Source: Georgenia muralis
GTDB lineage: Bacteria; Actinomycetota; Actinomycetes; Actinomycetales; Actinomycetaceae
DNA: 64,000 nt
Direction: 5' to 3'
Assembly (NCBI RefSeq): GCF_003814705.1
Contig: NZ_RKRA01000001.1
Location: 1,612,001 to 1,676,000, forward strand
Each line of letters opens with the position of its first letter. The stretch's first letter is position 1. Positions 15,668 to 24,701 of this stretch are shown here, in pieces. Below the pieces are notes generated by a model. The model saw nothing but the letters and a program-made list of their open reading frames with translations. It was not told the origin of the DNA and made no database searches. A program made the position numbers and the translations under genes.

Positions 15668-16025
15668 TGTTCTCCGTCACCTTGGCGGGGCGCCTGGCGG
15701 CGCATCGTGGTCGGGGCGCCCGGCGGCGCGACCGTCGTCGCTCCGGGTGTGCTGACCACCGTAGGTGCGTCGCCCGGACGCTGTCCCCTTCCGCGCCGGA
15801 TCTTGACCGAACGTTCATGAGCGCCCCGGCGGCGAGCTCGGACGGTCTCGACGGGACGCGCGCCGGGCAGCCCCGATGCGCGCTCCGCCGCCTCGACCGG
15901 CCCACCTGCGACGTCACGAACCGGTTACCGACGGGCAACAGAGCGAAATAGGCGAGTAACCCCTCGGTATCCCCGGATCTTTACACCTCTCCTCATCAGC
16001 ACCACACCGACCTGGGGAGACAGAC
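15668..16025. promoter_or_regulatory. Divergent promoter region between DUF3105 and asparaginase genes
   Basis: 358 bases with no supportable ORF. Two palindromic signals: GAACGTTC within TTGACCGAACGTTCATGA near 15804-15821, closer to the DUF3105 start, and AACCGGTT near 15920. GGTTAC (about 15923) and GTAACC (about 15957) also form a distant pair. The last 100 bases are relatively AT-rich (ATAGGCGAGTAACCCCT, ATCTTTACACCT) and probably contain the asparaginase promoter. None matches a regulator motif I can name. Confidence 0.4.
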
Positions 16026-17336
16026 GTGACAGAGACATCGATGGACCGGCGCACCACCGTGCTGACCCGCGCGCTCGCGCCGGTCCTCGCCGCCGGAGTG
16101 ACGGCGGCGGTTGTGGCCGGGGCGATCGGCGCGTCCCCCGCGGCCGTCCCGGCGGCCGTCCCCGCAACGGCGGCCTCGGGAGTTGTGGAGCCGGCGTCGG
16201 TCCAGAGCGCGGCCTACACCACGGCCGTGAGCGCCGCGAGGTCGACGACGCCCACGGTCACCGTCATCGGGACCGGCGGCACGATCTCGGCGATCGCGGA
16301 CTCGCGGAGCAGCTTCACCAGCTACCGGTCCGGCCGGATCGCCATCGAGGACCTCGTGGCGCAGATCAGCCCGGAGATCGGCGAGGTGGCCGACGTCGAG
16401 ACGATCCAGTTCGGCAACAGCGGCTCCAGCGGCTACACGATCGCCCAGTTCCACGAGCTCACCGCCGTGGTGGAGGAGGCGCTGGAGACCTCCGACGGCG
16501 TCGTCGTCACGAGCGGCACGGACACGATGGAGGAGTTCGCCTACTGGCTCGACCTCACCGTCCAGAGCCGCAAGCCGGTCGTCACCACCGGTGCCATGCG
16601 TCCGTGGGGCGCGCTCGACGAGAACGGCGAGCAGGTGCAGGTCTTCGGCACCGACGGGCCGGCGAACCTCTACAACGCGATCACCCTCGCGGCGAGCCAG
16701 GCCACCTACTGCTACGGCACGGTCCTCATGCTCAACGAGGAGTTCCACGCCGCCCGCGACGTCACCAAGACCAGCTCGTACCGCGCGGACACCTTCCAGT
16801 CCCGCGAGTTCGGCGTCCTCGGCTGGATCGACGGCGACAACATCAAGGTCGGGCGCGCCCCGGCGCGGGTCGAGACGTGCGACAACCCCGAGCGCTGGGC
16901 GACCCCGTTCGACCTGAGCACGGTCGAGGCGAGCGACCTCCCGCGCACCGAGGTCGTCTGGGGCTACCAGGAGGCCGGCGGCGAGGCCATCACCGCCTTC
17001 GCCGAGGCCGGGGTCGAGGGCATCGTCACCGCGGGCACGGGGGCCGGCGGGATCAGCTCGGCCCAGCGGGCCGCACGCGCGGCGGCCGTCGCGGACGGCG
17101 TGACGTTCGTGAGCACCACGCGGACCGGATCGGGCTCGGTGTACGGCGGAGGTGAGGGCGTCATCGCCGGTGACGACCTGATCCCGCAGAAGGCCCGGCT
17201 GCTGCTCCTCCTCAGCCTCGCCTTCGCCCCGGAGGACCCGGCGCAGGTCCTGGAGTGGGTGACCTCGCTGGGGAACCCCGAGTTCGAGACGACGGCGCCG
17301 GTGGCCGGTACGGCACCCGGCCAGGGCAAGGCCTGA
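16026..17336 (+). CDS. Secreted type II L-asparaginase
   Basis: 436 residues. Hydrolyses L-asparagine to aspartate and ammonia outside the membrane. N-terminal signal: basic start (MDRRTTVLTRALAP), hydrophobic Ala/Val-rich core, likely cleavage in the Ala-Pro-Ala rich stretch ending near residue 50. Catalytic residues by alignment: Thr86 in GTGGTIS, Tyr near 100, Thr165-Asp166 in SGTDTMEE, Lys183 in RKPVV. The tail VAGTAPGQGKA is unstructured. The GTG at 16026 is preceded by GGGGAGACAGAC; ATG at 16041 is an alternative. A GC hairpin follows the stop. Confidence 0.92.
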   Translation: MTETSMDRRTTVLTRALAPVLAAGVTAAVVAGAIGASPAAVPAAVPATAASGVVEPASVQSAAYTTAVSAARSTTPTVTVIGTGGTISAIADSRSSFTSYRSGRIAIEDLVAQISPEIGEVADVETIQFGNSGSSGYTIAQFHELTAVVEEALETSDGVVVTSGTDTMEEFAYWLDLTVQSRKPVVTTGAMRPWGALDENGEQVQVFGTDGPANLYNAITLAASQATYCYGTVLMLNEEFHAARDVTKTSSYRADTFQSREFGVLGWIDGDNIKVGRAPARVETCDNPERWATPFDLSTVEASDLPRTEVVWGYQEAGGEAITAFAEAGVEGIVTAGTGAGGISSAQRAARAAAVADGVTFVSTTRTGSGSVYGGGEGVIAGDDLIPQKARLLLLLSLAFAPEDPAQVLEWVTSLGNPEFETTAPVAGTAPGQGKA

Positions 17337-17344
17337 GACCAGGG

Positions 17345-17382
17345 CGGCCCGGGCGTCCCCGCTCCGGCGGGCTCCCGGGCCG
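17345..17382 (+). terminator. Terminator after asparaginase
   Basis: CGGCCCGGG (17345-17353) pairs with CCCGGGCCG (17374-17382) across a 20-base loop, 9 bp after the stop. Confidence 0.5.
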
Positions 17383-17455
17383 TCCCCGCCGTTCCCGCGG
17401 GCCGACGCGCCGACGCGTGCGTAGGGTCGGAGCAGTCCCGACCCGAGGAGAACCC

Positions 17456-18277
17456 GTGCGCACCATCGTCATCACCGGCGCCAGCGACGGCATCGGCGCC
17501 GCCGCGGCCCGCCGGCTCGCTGCCGACGGCGAGCAGGTCGTGGTCGTCGGCCGCTCGCCGGACAAGACGGCGGCCGTGGCCGCCGAGCTCGGCGCCCCCT
17601 TCCACGTGGCGGACTTCGCCCGCCTGGCCGAGGTGCGCAGCCTGGCCGAGCGTCTCGCCGCCGACCACGCCCGCATCGACGTCCTCGTCAACAACGCCGG
17701 CGGCATCATGGGCGAGCGGGAGCTCACCGAGGACGGCTTCGAGAAGACCCTCCAGGTCAACCACCTCGCGCCGTTCCTCCTCACCAACCTGCTCATGGAC
17801 CGGCTCCTGACGAGCCGGGCCACGGTCGTCAACACCTCCAGCGTCGCGGCACGTCTCTTCGGCCGGATGGACCTCGACGACCTCGACAACCACCGCCGCT
17901 ACACCCCGGAGAAGGCCTACGGCGACGCCAAGCTCGCCAACGTCCTCTTCACCCGGGAGCTGCACCGTCGCTTCCACGCCCGCGGGCTGACCGCCGCCGC
18001 GTTCCACCCCGGTGGCGTGGCGACGAACTTCGCCGACGGCAGCACGAGCGCCATGCGGCTCGTCTACCGGACGCCGCTCCGGCACGTGTTCCTCATGAGT
18101 CCCGACCGCGGGGCCCGGACCCTGCTCTGGCTCCTCGCGCGCGGCTCGCGGTGGCAGTCGGGGGAGTACTACGAGAAGAAGAAGGTCGCCCGGACCAACC
18201 CGCAGGCTGACGACGCCGACCTGGCGCGCGGCCTGTGGGAGCGCTCCGCGGAGATGGTGCGGGTTCCCGCGGTCTGA
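17456..18277 (+). CDS. Short-chain dehydrogenase/reductase, retinol-dehydrogenase-like
   Basis: 273 residues. Cofactor motif TGASDGIG begins near residue 7, VLVNNAGG follows near 77, the catalytic Ser is in NTSSVAA, and Tyr/Lys in AYGDAKLAN (YxxxK). The Asp-Leu-Asp-Asp-Leu stretch before the Tyr and the long C-terminus (GEYYEKKKVART) fit the WW-oxidoreductase/retinol-dehydrogenase subgroup, which is usually NADP-linked. The GTG follows GAGGAGAACCC with good spacing. Substrate unknown. Confidence 0.87.
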   Translation: MRTIVITGASDGIGAAAARRLAADGEQVVVVGRSPDKTAAVAAELGAPFHVADFARLAEVRSLAERLAADHARIDVLVNNAGGIMGERELTEDGFEKTLQVNHLAPFLLTNLLMDRLLTSRATVVNTSSVAARLFGRMDLDDLDNHRRYTPEKAYGDAKLANVLFTRELHRRFHARGLTAAAFHPGGVATNFADGSTSAMRLVYRTPLRHVFLMSPDRGARTLLWLLARGSRWQSGEYYEKKKVARTNPQADDADLARGLWERSAEMVRVPAV

Positions 18278-18336
18278 CATACCGTCACCGCACCGCCGGT
18301 ACGCCAGCGTCCCGGCCCCACCGATCAGGAGGCACC

Positions 18337-18480
18337 ATGGCATTCCTCGGCAGGCTCGCCAAGACCGGGCTCGCGCTCAAGGCCGCACAGGTCATCAAGC
18401 GCGAGGCCTCGAAGCCGCAGAACCAGCGCAAGGCCCGGGAGCTGGTGGCGAAGATCGGCGGCAGGAAGAAGCGCCGCTGA
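18337..18480 (+). CDS. Tiny basic conserved-type protein (47 residues), function unknown
   Basis: MAFLGRLAKTGLALKAAQVI begins the protein and KIGGRKKRR ends it, giving a strongly basic helix with no membrane span. CAGGAGGCACC lies at ideal distance from the ATG, which is the main evidence that it is real. Similar small Lys/Arg-rich proteins occur in related Actinobacteria. The charge suggests nucleic-acid or membrane-surface binding, but this is only inference. Confidence 0.7.
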   Translation: MAFLGRLAKTGLALKAAQVIKREASKPQNQRKARELVAKIGGRKKRR

Positions 18481-18492
18481 CGGCCGCGCCCG

Positions 18493-19716
18493 TCAGCCAG
18501 GGACCTCGCCGAGCCCGCCGCCCGGCCGCCTCGGCACGAGTCGCGCGGCGAGGATCCCGCCCGCGCTGTAGAGGATCGTCGCGGCGAGGACCACGAGCAG
18601 CGACGCCGTCCACCCACCGGTCGCCGAGTAGAGCGCCCCGGCGACCGGTGGGCCGAGCGTCGCGGCCAGGTACCCGCCGGTCTGCACGCGGGCGGAGATC
18701 GACGCCGTCTCCCGGTCGGTCCGGGTGACCCGGGCGATGATCGAGAAGATCGCGGTGAACCCGCCCCCCTGCGCGACGCCGCCCACGAAGGACCACAGGA
18801 CGTACGCCTCGGGCGCCGCGAGCAGCCCGACCGGCAGGGCGGACCACAGCAGCCCGACGGCGGCCACGGGCACCCATGGCCGCGCCCGCGCGGCGAGGAC
18901 CGGCACCCCGAAGGCCCCCACCACCGCGGCGACCTGGAAGATCGCGGAGATCGCGCCCGCCGCGGCCGGGTCGAGACCGGGGCCGTCCGCGAGCAGCGTC
19001 GGCAGCCACGCGGTGACCGCGTAGTAGGAGAAGGCCTGGCCGGCGAAGGCGAGCACCAGCCACCAGCCGATGCGGCTGACGGTGCCCGGCGCCGGCTGGG
19101 CCGGCTCCTCCGCCGACGCCGTCCCCGCCGCGGCGCGGCGGCGCCGGGCGAGCAGCAGCCAGAACGCCGTCCCGACGACGGCGAAGCCGCCCCACGTCAG
19201 GAGCGCCCAGCGCCAGCCCACCGCCGCGGCGAGCGGTGCGGTGCCCAGGGAGGTGATCATCGAGCCGACGTTCAGTGCCGCCGTGTACGTCCCCGTGACC
19301 GCGGACGCGTGCCGCCACGGCACGTCACGCCGGATGATCACGGGGACGACGATGTTGCCCACGGTGATGGCGACGCCGATGATCGCGGTGCCGATGAGGA
19401 CGGTCGCCGCGCCCCCGGCGGAGCGCACCACGGTCCCGAGCAGGACGCCGAGCAGGCCGGTGACGACGGCGAGCTCGGGACCCACGCGCCGGATGAGCGA
19501 CGTGGCCAGCGGCGTGGCGAGGGCGAAGAACAGCACGGGCAGCCCGGTGATGAGACCGGCGACCGTGGTCGAGAGTCCCACCTCGTCCTGGATCTGCCCG
19601 ACGACCAGCGCCGGGGCCACGATCGGTCCGCGCAGGTTGAACGCCACCAGCACGATGCCGACCACCACCAGCCACGGCAGCGCGTCCCTGACGCGGGCGC
19701 TGGGAAAGGACGTCAC
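18493..19716 (-). CDS. MFS transporter, CynX/NimT family
   Basis: 407 residues, about 12 membrane spans. The opening LVVVGIVLVAFNLRGPIVAPALVVGQIQDE has the NLR motif of the cyanate permease CynX group, and FFALATPLATSLIRRVGPE is the loop 2-3 motif A equivalent. A basic, Ala/Glu-rich linker near 205-220 separates the two six-span halves. Substrate cannot be inferred; members move cyanate, nitroimidazoles or other small organics. Start ATG has no strong upstream site. Convergent with the tiny basic gene and divergent from the peptidase gene. Confidence 0.85.
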   Translation of the reverse strand: MTSFPSARVRDALPWLVVVGIVLVAFNLRGPIVAPALVVGQIQDEVGLSTTVAGLITGLPVLFFALATPLATSLIRRVGPELAVVTGLLGVLLGTVVRSAGGAATVLIGTAIIGVAITVGNIVVPVIIRRDVPWRHASAVTGTYTAALNVGSMITSLGTAPLAAAVGWRWALLTWGGFAVVGTAFWLLLARRRRAAAGTASAEEPAQPAPGTVSRIGWWLVLAFAGQAFSYYAVTAWLPTLLADGPGLDPAAAGAISAIFQVAAVVGAFGVPVLAARARPWVPVAAVGLLWSALPVGLLAAPEAYVLWSFVGGVAQGGGFTAIFSIIARVTRTDRETASISARVQTGGYLAATLGPPVAGALYSATGGWTASLLVVLAATILYSAGGILAARLVPRRPGGGLGEVPG

Positions 19717-19798
19717 CGACGTGATCGTAGGACGGCGGCACGCGGCGGACCTCCTCCGTCCAGAACCGGGGCGCCCGCCCGGTGGGTAGTGTCAGGAC

Positions 19799-21445
19799 AT
19801 GCCGCACCTGCCCGCCGTCCTCCGCCTCGCCGTCGGCCGCGACAGCGCGGCCCCCGCGCCGGACTGGGTGGTGCTCGACCTCCACGGCAGCTACCCCGCG
19901 CACCGCTCCGCCGACCCGGTCCAGGCCGTCCTCCACCGCTCGGAGTCCCTCGAGGGGCTCACGGCCCGGCTCGAGCGGATCGCCGACGCCGACTGGGTCA
20001 CCGGGGTCCTCGTCCGCGTCACCGGCCTCACCGCGGGGCTGGCCACCTCCGACGCGATCGGCCGCGCGCTGGGCCGCCTCGACGCCGGCAAGCGGGTCGT
20101 CGTCTACCTCCCGCACGTGTCGATGCGCACCCTCCTCGTGGGGGCGCGGGTGAGGGAGGTCGTGGCGCCGGAGTCCGCTGAGGTCATGGTGCCGGGGTTC
20201 GCCGCCGAGCGGACCTTCTACGGCTCCTTCCTCTCCCGGCACGGGATCGCCTTCGAGAACCTGCGCATCCGCGAGTACAAGTCGGCGCTCACCCGGTTCT
20301 CCGAGGACCACATGGACAGCCACGACCGTGAGCAGCTCACCGCCTACCTCGACTCCGCCGAGCGGACGTGGCTGACCACCCTCCACGGCGCCCGGCAGGT
20401 CGACGGCGACGTCGCCCGGCGGTGGTTCGACCCCGACGAGGACCTTCCCCGGACCTGGTTCGCCGAGGAGCTCACGAACGCCACGCAGCTCCTCGAGACC
20501 GGACTGCTCACGCGTGTCGCCTACGACGACGAGATCGTCACGCCGGTCGAGCAGCACTGGGGCCGCGCCCTGGAGCTCGTGCTCGGCGAGCTCGGCGAGA
20601 GGAGGGCGGCCAGGAAGGCCGACGGCGTCACGGTCGTCCCCGTCATCGGCCCCATCGTCTCGGGCCGCAGCAGACCCACCCCGCCCGTGCCGTTCCTGCC
20701 CGGCCCGACCGCCGGCGCGGACACGGTCGTCGCCGCCCTGCGCAAGGCCGACCGGGACGAGCGGACGAGGGCGATCGTGCTCTACGTGGACTCACCGGGC
20801 GGGTCCGCCCTCGCCTCCGACCTCGTCTGCCGGGCGGTGGAGCGGTGCACCAAGCCGGTCGTCGCGGTCATGGGCGAGGTCGCGGGCTCGGGCGGCTACT
20901 ACGTCCTCGCCCGGGCCGACCACGTCGTGGCCAGCCCCTTCACCCTCACCGGCAGCATCGGGGTGGTGGTGGGCAAGCCCGTCCTCACCCAGCTCAACGA
21001 GCGGCACGGTCTCAACCCCGAGGTCGTCGGGCGCGAGGAGGCCCTCTTCGACAGCCCCAACCGGCCCTTCTCCGACGCCGGGCGCGCGTGGGCCGAGCGG
21101 ATGATGCGCGAGGTGTACGACCGGTTCGTCGACCGGGTCGCCACCGGCCGGGGGCTCACCCGCGAGCGGGTGGACGAGATCGGCCGGGGCCGGATCTGGA
21201 GCGGCGCCGACGCCGTCGAGCTGGGCCTGGTGGACGAGCTCGGCGACCTCGACGCGGGCGTGGCCGCGGCCCGCCGCCTCGCCGGGCTGCCGGACGATGC
21301 GCCGGTGCGCGCGGCCGGGAACGGGTTCACCCTCCCGGGAACCCCCACGTTCGGCAAGGACCCGGCACGCACCCTGGCGGGGCTGTGGCCGTTCGGTCAG
21401 GAGCGGGTCCTGACGTGGATGGACAGCACCGTGACCATCCGGTGA
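19799..21445 (+). CDS. sppA: Signal peptide peptidase SppA-type serine protease (S49, long form)
   Basis: 548 residues with two S49 repeats, like E. coli SppA. The catalytic Lys lies in the first repeat, REYKSALT (Lys161), and the Ser in the second, GEVAGSGGYYV (Ser364), the expected split Lys/Ser dyad. LYVDSPGGSALASD, the oxyanion-side motif, precedes it. Unlike many SppAs no clear N-terminal membrane anchor is visible (first residues MPHLPAVLRLAVGRDSA), so it may be soluble or peripherally attached. Role by family: degradation of cleaved signal peptides or other membrane-embedded peptides. Confidence 0.9.
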   Translation: MPHLPAVLRLAVGRDSAAPAPDWVVLDLHGSYPAHRSADPVQAVLHRSESLEGLTARLERIADADWVTGVLVRVTGLTAGLATSDAIGRALGRLDAGKRVVVYLPHVSMRTLLVGARVREVVAPESAEVMVPGFAAERTFYGSFLSRHGIAFENLRIREYKSALTRFSEDHMDSHDREQLTAYLDSAERTWLTTLHGARQVDGDVARRWFDPDEDLPRTWFAEELTNATQLLETGLLTRVAYDDEIVTPVEQHWGRALELVLGELGERRAARKADGVTVVPVIGPIVSGRSRPTPPVPFLPGPTAGADTVVAALRKADRDERTRAIVLYVDSPGGSALASDLVCRAVERCTKPVVAVMGEVAGSGGYYVLARADHVVASPFTLTGSIGVVVGKPVLTQLNERHGLNPEVVGREEALFDSPNRPFSDAGRAWAERMMREVYDRFVDRVATGRGLTRERVDEIGRGRIWSGADAVELGLVDELGDLDAGVAAARRLAGLPDDAPVRAAGNGFTLPGTPTFGKDPARTLAGLWPFGQERVLTWMDSTVTIR

Positions 21446-21654
21446 GGACCCGCTCCAAGGCGCCAGGGAGGTGCTCCGTGGACCACCAGCGGCGTCGCGC
21501 GGCCCTCGTCCGAGGGACGGCGTGTGAAGGCTGGGGTCGCCGGCTGAGCAGCCGGCAGGGCGGAGCGTGGACCGCCGGTGACGGCGTGCCCTAGCGTCGT
21601 GCCCAGCGGCCGTCGTACGTCGGCCGGTCTCCGCGCGGCCCCAGGGGGATCACC

Positions 21655-22095
21655 ATGGTCCGTCAGATCATCGCAGGCATCGTCACCGGCCTCCTCTGGT
21701 TCGTCACTCTCGGGTACCTCGACGCCGTCCGCACGCTGGGGATCGTGGTCCCGGAGGGGCCGGGCCCGCACTGGGGTGCCCTCCTCGGCTCACTTGCGGT
21801 CTCCGGCGTAGCGGTCTGGCTCCTCGCCGGCCGGACGGGCCACTTCCGGGCCGCCGTGGTCGCCGGGCTCATCCTCGGGTTGCTCCTAGGCCTCCTCGAG
21901 GCAGGTGGGATGCCGCTCAACGCCGCCGCTGCGGAAGGGTGGCACTTCCTTCTGGTCCCGGGCGTCTTCGTCCGCGGATTCAACAGCGTCGCGGTGTGGA
22001 CGGCGCTCGGAGTGACCGCAACCCTGACGACGGTGGCGATCCGCCAGCCCGCCCGCAGCCGCGCGCAGGGAGTACGGACGAGTCCTCGTGGGTGA
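21655..22095 (+). CDS. Hypothetical four-span membrane protein
   Basis: 146 residues. Spans at about 5-27, 43-60, 66-84 and 99-127, then a basic tail rich in Arg. No recognizable domain. Codon composition is like its neighbours. The ATG is preceded by CAGGGGGATCACC, a plausible ribosome site. The 209 bases before it show no other gene. Not recognised further. Confidence 0.65.
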   Translation: MVRQIIAGIVTGLLWFVTLGYLDAVRTLGIVVPEGPGPHWGALLGSLAVSGVAVWLLAGRTGHFRAAVVAGLILGLLLGLLEAGGMPLNAAAAEGWHFLLVPGVFVRGFNSVAVWTALGVTATLTTVAIRQPARSRAQGVRTSPRG

Positions 22096-22187
22096 GGACC
22101 TCACCTCGATCTCCTCGGCGAGATCCAGGATGTGAAGCCGCACCCGCTCCCCGCGAGATTTCCCCGGCGGCGCTGTACTTTTCAGCG

Positions 22188-23684
22188 GTGATCAACCGCG
22201 ACGATCGGAACGGGGCCACCGAGCTCGACGCCCTCTTCCGCTCCCGCGCGCTCGGCATCGGCCGGGGCGTGGACGGGGTGCTCGTCGACGCCAACGACGA
22301 GCTGCTGCGGATCATCGGGCGCGACCGGGAGGAGCTGGCCGAGGGGATCTCCGGACGCGGCCTCACCACCGCGCGGGACGTCGAGCGTGCGGCCGCGTCC
22401 CTGGCCGACCTCGACCGCGACGGCGCCACCAGCTACATGAGGGACCTCGAGCGCCGCGACGGCACGTCGGTCCCCGCGCTGGTGTCCATCGTCACGACGG
22501 CCGGCCCGGGGCTGCGGTGGATCGCCGTCGTCGTCGACCTCAGCCGCGACGAGCGGCTGCGCACCCTGGCGACGGCGGAGGCGGCGATCGTCGCGACCCT
22601 CCTCGACGACGCCCCGATCGGCTTCACCTTCATCAGCCCCGACCTGCGTTTCCTCCGTGTCAACCGCGAGATGGCGACGATGAACGGCTTCAGCGTGGCC
22701 GAGCACGAGGGTGCCGCCGTGTTCGACCTGCTGCCCGAGCTGCGTGAGACCGCCGAGCCCGTGCTGCGCCGCGTCCTCGAGACGGGCGAGGGCCTGCGCG
22801 ACGTGGAGATCGTCGGGGAGACGCCCGCCGTGCCGGGCGAGGTGCGGGTGTGGCGCGAGTCGTTCTTCCCGGTGCGGGTCCCGGACGGGCCGGTGATGGG
22901 GGTGGCGGCCGTCGCCCGCGACGAGACGGAGGTCCACCGGCTGCGCCGCGAGCTGACCGCGACCCTCGCCCGGCAGCGCAGCGCCCTCGAGCGGCTCCAG
23001 GCCGACCTCATGCCCGGCCGGCTGCCCGAGCACCCCGCGCTCGGCTTCGCGGCGCGGTACCTCTCGGCGGCGGAGGAGGTCCGCCTCGGCGGTGACTGGT
23101 TCGACGTCGTCTACGCCGCCGACGGCCGGCTCGTCCTCTCCGCCGGGGACGCGGTCGGCCACGGGGTGGAGGCGGTGGGGCTGATGGCCCGGGTCAGCGC
23201 GGCGGTCCGGGCGTACGCGTGGCAGGGGCACGGACCGGCGCAGGTCCTCGCCCACCTCGACGGCCTCCTGCGCAGCCCCGACTCCGAGGGGGCGGCCAGC
23301 GCCGTCGTGGTCCTCCTGGACCCGGTCACCGGTGAGCTGGAGTACGCCGGCGCCGGCCACCCCTACCCCGTCCTGTGCACCCCCGGCGAGGCGCCGCGCC
23401 TGCTGCGCGGCGCCCAGGGGCCCCTGCTGGGCTTCGGCGGCGGGCGGGCGTACCGCTCCGGCACCGCGCACCTGGCCCCCGGCGGCGCCCTGCTGCTGTT
23501 CACCGACGGTCTGGTCGAGCGCCGCGGGGAGGTGCTCTCCACCGGCCTCGACCGGCTCCTGGACGCCGTCGGCCGCGCTCCCGCCGGTGCGCAGGAGGTC
23601 CTCGACGCCGCCCTCGCCCGGTGCCTGGGGGACCGGGCGCCCGAGGACGACGTGTGCGTCCTCGCGGTCAGCCGCCCGGCGTAG
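22188..23684 (+). CDS. PAS-domain PP2C/SpoIIE-type protein phosphatase
   Basis: 498 residues. A first PAS-like region (about 10-125) is followed by a second PAS domain (about 140-245; IGFTFISPDLRFLRVNREMATMNGF), a short coiled linker (LRRELTATLARQRSALERLQADL) and a C-terminal SpoIIE/RsbU phosphatase: GGDWFDVV, AGDAVGHGVEAVGLMARV, YAGAGHPYP, LLLFTDGLVERRG, PEDDVCVL, all metal-site motifs present. Role by family: dephosphorylates a STAS anti-anti-sigma protein in response to a signal sensed by PAS. No Shine-Dalgarno precedes the GTG; a TACTTT element ends 6 bp before it, fitting a leaderless transcript. Confidence 0.88.
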   Translation: MINRDDRNGATELDALFRSRALGIGRGVDGVLVDANDELLRIIGRDREELAEGISGRGLTTARDVERAAASLADLDRDGATSYMRDLERRDGTSVPALVSIVTTAGPGLRWIAVVVDLSRDERLRTLATAEAAIVATLLDDAPIGFTFISPDLRFLRVNREMATMNGFSVAEHEGAAVFDLLPELRETAEPVLRRVLETGEGLRDVEIVGETPAVPGEVRVWRESFFPVRVPDGPVMGVAAVARDETEVHRLRRELTATLARQRSALERLQADLMPGRLPEHPALGFAARYLSAAEEVRLGGDWFDVVYAADGRLVLSAGDAVGHGVEAVGLMARVSAAVRAYAWQGHGPAQVLAHLDGLLRSPDSEGAASAVVVLLDPVTGELEYAGAGHPYPVLCTPGEAPRLLRGAQGPLLGFGGGRAYRSGTAHLAPGGALLLFTDGLVERRGEVLSTGLDRLLDAVGRAPAGAQEVLDAALARCLGDRAPEDDVCVLAVSRPA

Positions 23685-23762
23685 CGGACCGCCGGAGCGC
23701 GCTCACGCCCGCCCGGGCCATCGCCCCTCCGCGGCCACCCGTCGTGAGTAGGGTCGGGGGCG

Positions 23763-24701
23763 ATGGGCATCATGGGCTCCCGCCCCACCGGCAGCGCGAC
23801 CGGGCTCGGCGTGCACGACGTCGCGCACGCGTTCGGCGCGCGCACCGCGCTGGCCGGGGTCTCCTTCAGCGTGGTCCCGGGCGTCATCACCGGACTGCTC
23901 GGACCCAACGGCGCCGGCAAGACGACCCTGCTGCGGGTTCTCCTGGGCGTCCTGACCCCGGACCGCGGCACCGTCACCCACGACGGGCGCGCCGTCGACA
24001 CCGAGGACCGGCGCAGCTGGGGCTACATGCCGCAGGAGCGCGGGCTCTACCCGGCCATGCCCGCCGGCGAGCAGGTGGTCCACTTCGGCCGCCTCCACGG
24101 CCTGGGCCGCCGCGACGCCGTCGACCGCGCGCGGACGCTCCTCGACGAGCTCGGCCTGGGCGAGCGCTGGTCCGACCGCACCGACAAGCTCTCCGGCGGC
24201 ATGCAGCAGCGGCTCCAGCTCGCCACCGCCCTCGTGCACGGACCCGACGTCATCGTCCTGGACGAGCCGTTCGCCGGACTCGACCCGGTGGCGGTGGAGA
24301 ACCTCTCCCACACGCTGCGCCGCCGCGCCGCGCAGGGGTGCGTCGTGCTGTTCTCCAGCCACCAGCTCGACCTCGTCCAGGACCTGTGCGAGGACATCGT
24401 CATGGTCGACCACGGCCGGACCGTGCTCGAGGGTGACGTCGCCACCCTCCGCACCGCCACCGGCGAGCGACAGCTGCGCGTCCTCGTGCGCACCGAGGAC
24501 CGCTCCTGGCTCGGCCGTGTCCCGGGGGCGGTGGTCGTCAGCGACGACGCCGACGGCCTGCGGCTGGCCCTGTCGCCGGGCACCGACGCGCTCGCCGTCC
24601 TCGACGCAGCCCGCGCCGCGGGCCGGGTCGAGGACTTCGGCCTGGACCTGCCCACCCTGTCCCACCTGTTCCTGCGCGCGGCCGGCCGGGAGGCGTCATG
24701 A
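23763..24701 (+). CDS. ABC exporter ATP-binding protein, NatA-like
   Basis: 312 residues. Walker A GPNGAGKTT near 47-55, Q-loop YMPQERGLYPAM, signature LSGGMQQRLQLATAL, Walker B VIVLDEPFAGLDP, switch SSHQLDLV. The C-terminal DUF4162-like extension (about 225-300) is typical of NatA-type ATPases. Overlaps the permease gene at 24698 by 4 bp. Probably exports Na+ or amphipathic compounds with its partner; specificity is not visible. Confidence 0.9.
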   Translation: MGIMGSRPTGSATGLGVHDVAHAFGARTALAGVSFSVVPGVITGLLGPNGAGKTTLLRVLLGVLTPDRGTVTHDGRAVDTEDRRSWGYMPQERGLYPAMPAGEQVVHFGRLHGLGRRDAVDRARTLLDELGLGERWSDRTDKLSGGMQQRLQLATALVHGPDVIVLDEPFAGLDPVAVENLSHTLRRRAAQGCVVLFSSHQLDLVQDLCEDIVMVDHGRTVLEGDVATLRTATGERQLRVLVRTEDRSWLGRVPGAVVVSDDADGLRLALSPGTDALAVLDAARAAGRVEDFGLDLPTLSHLFLRAAGREAS

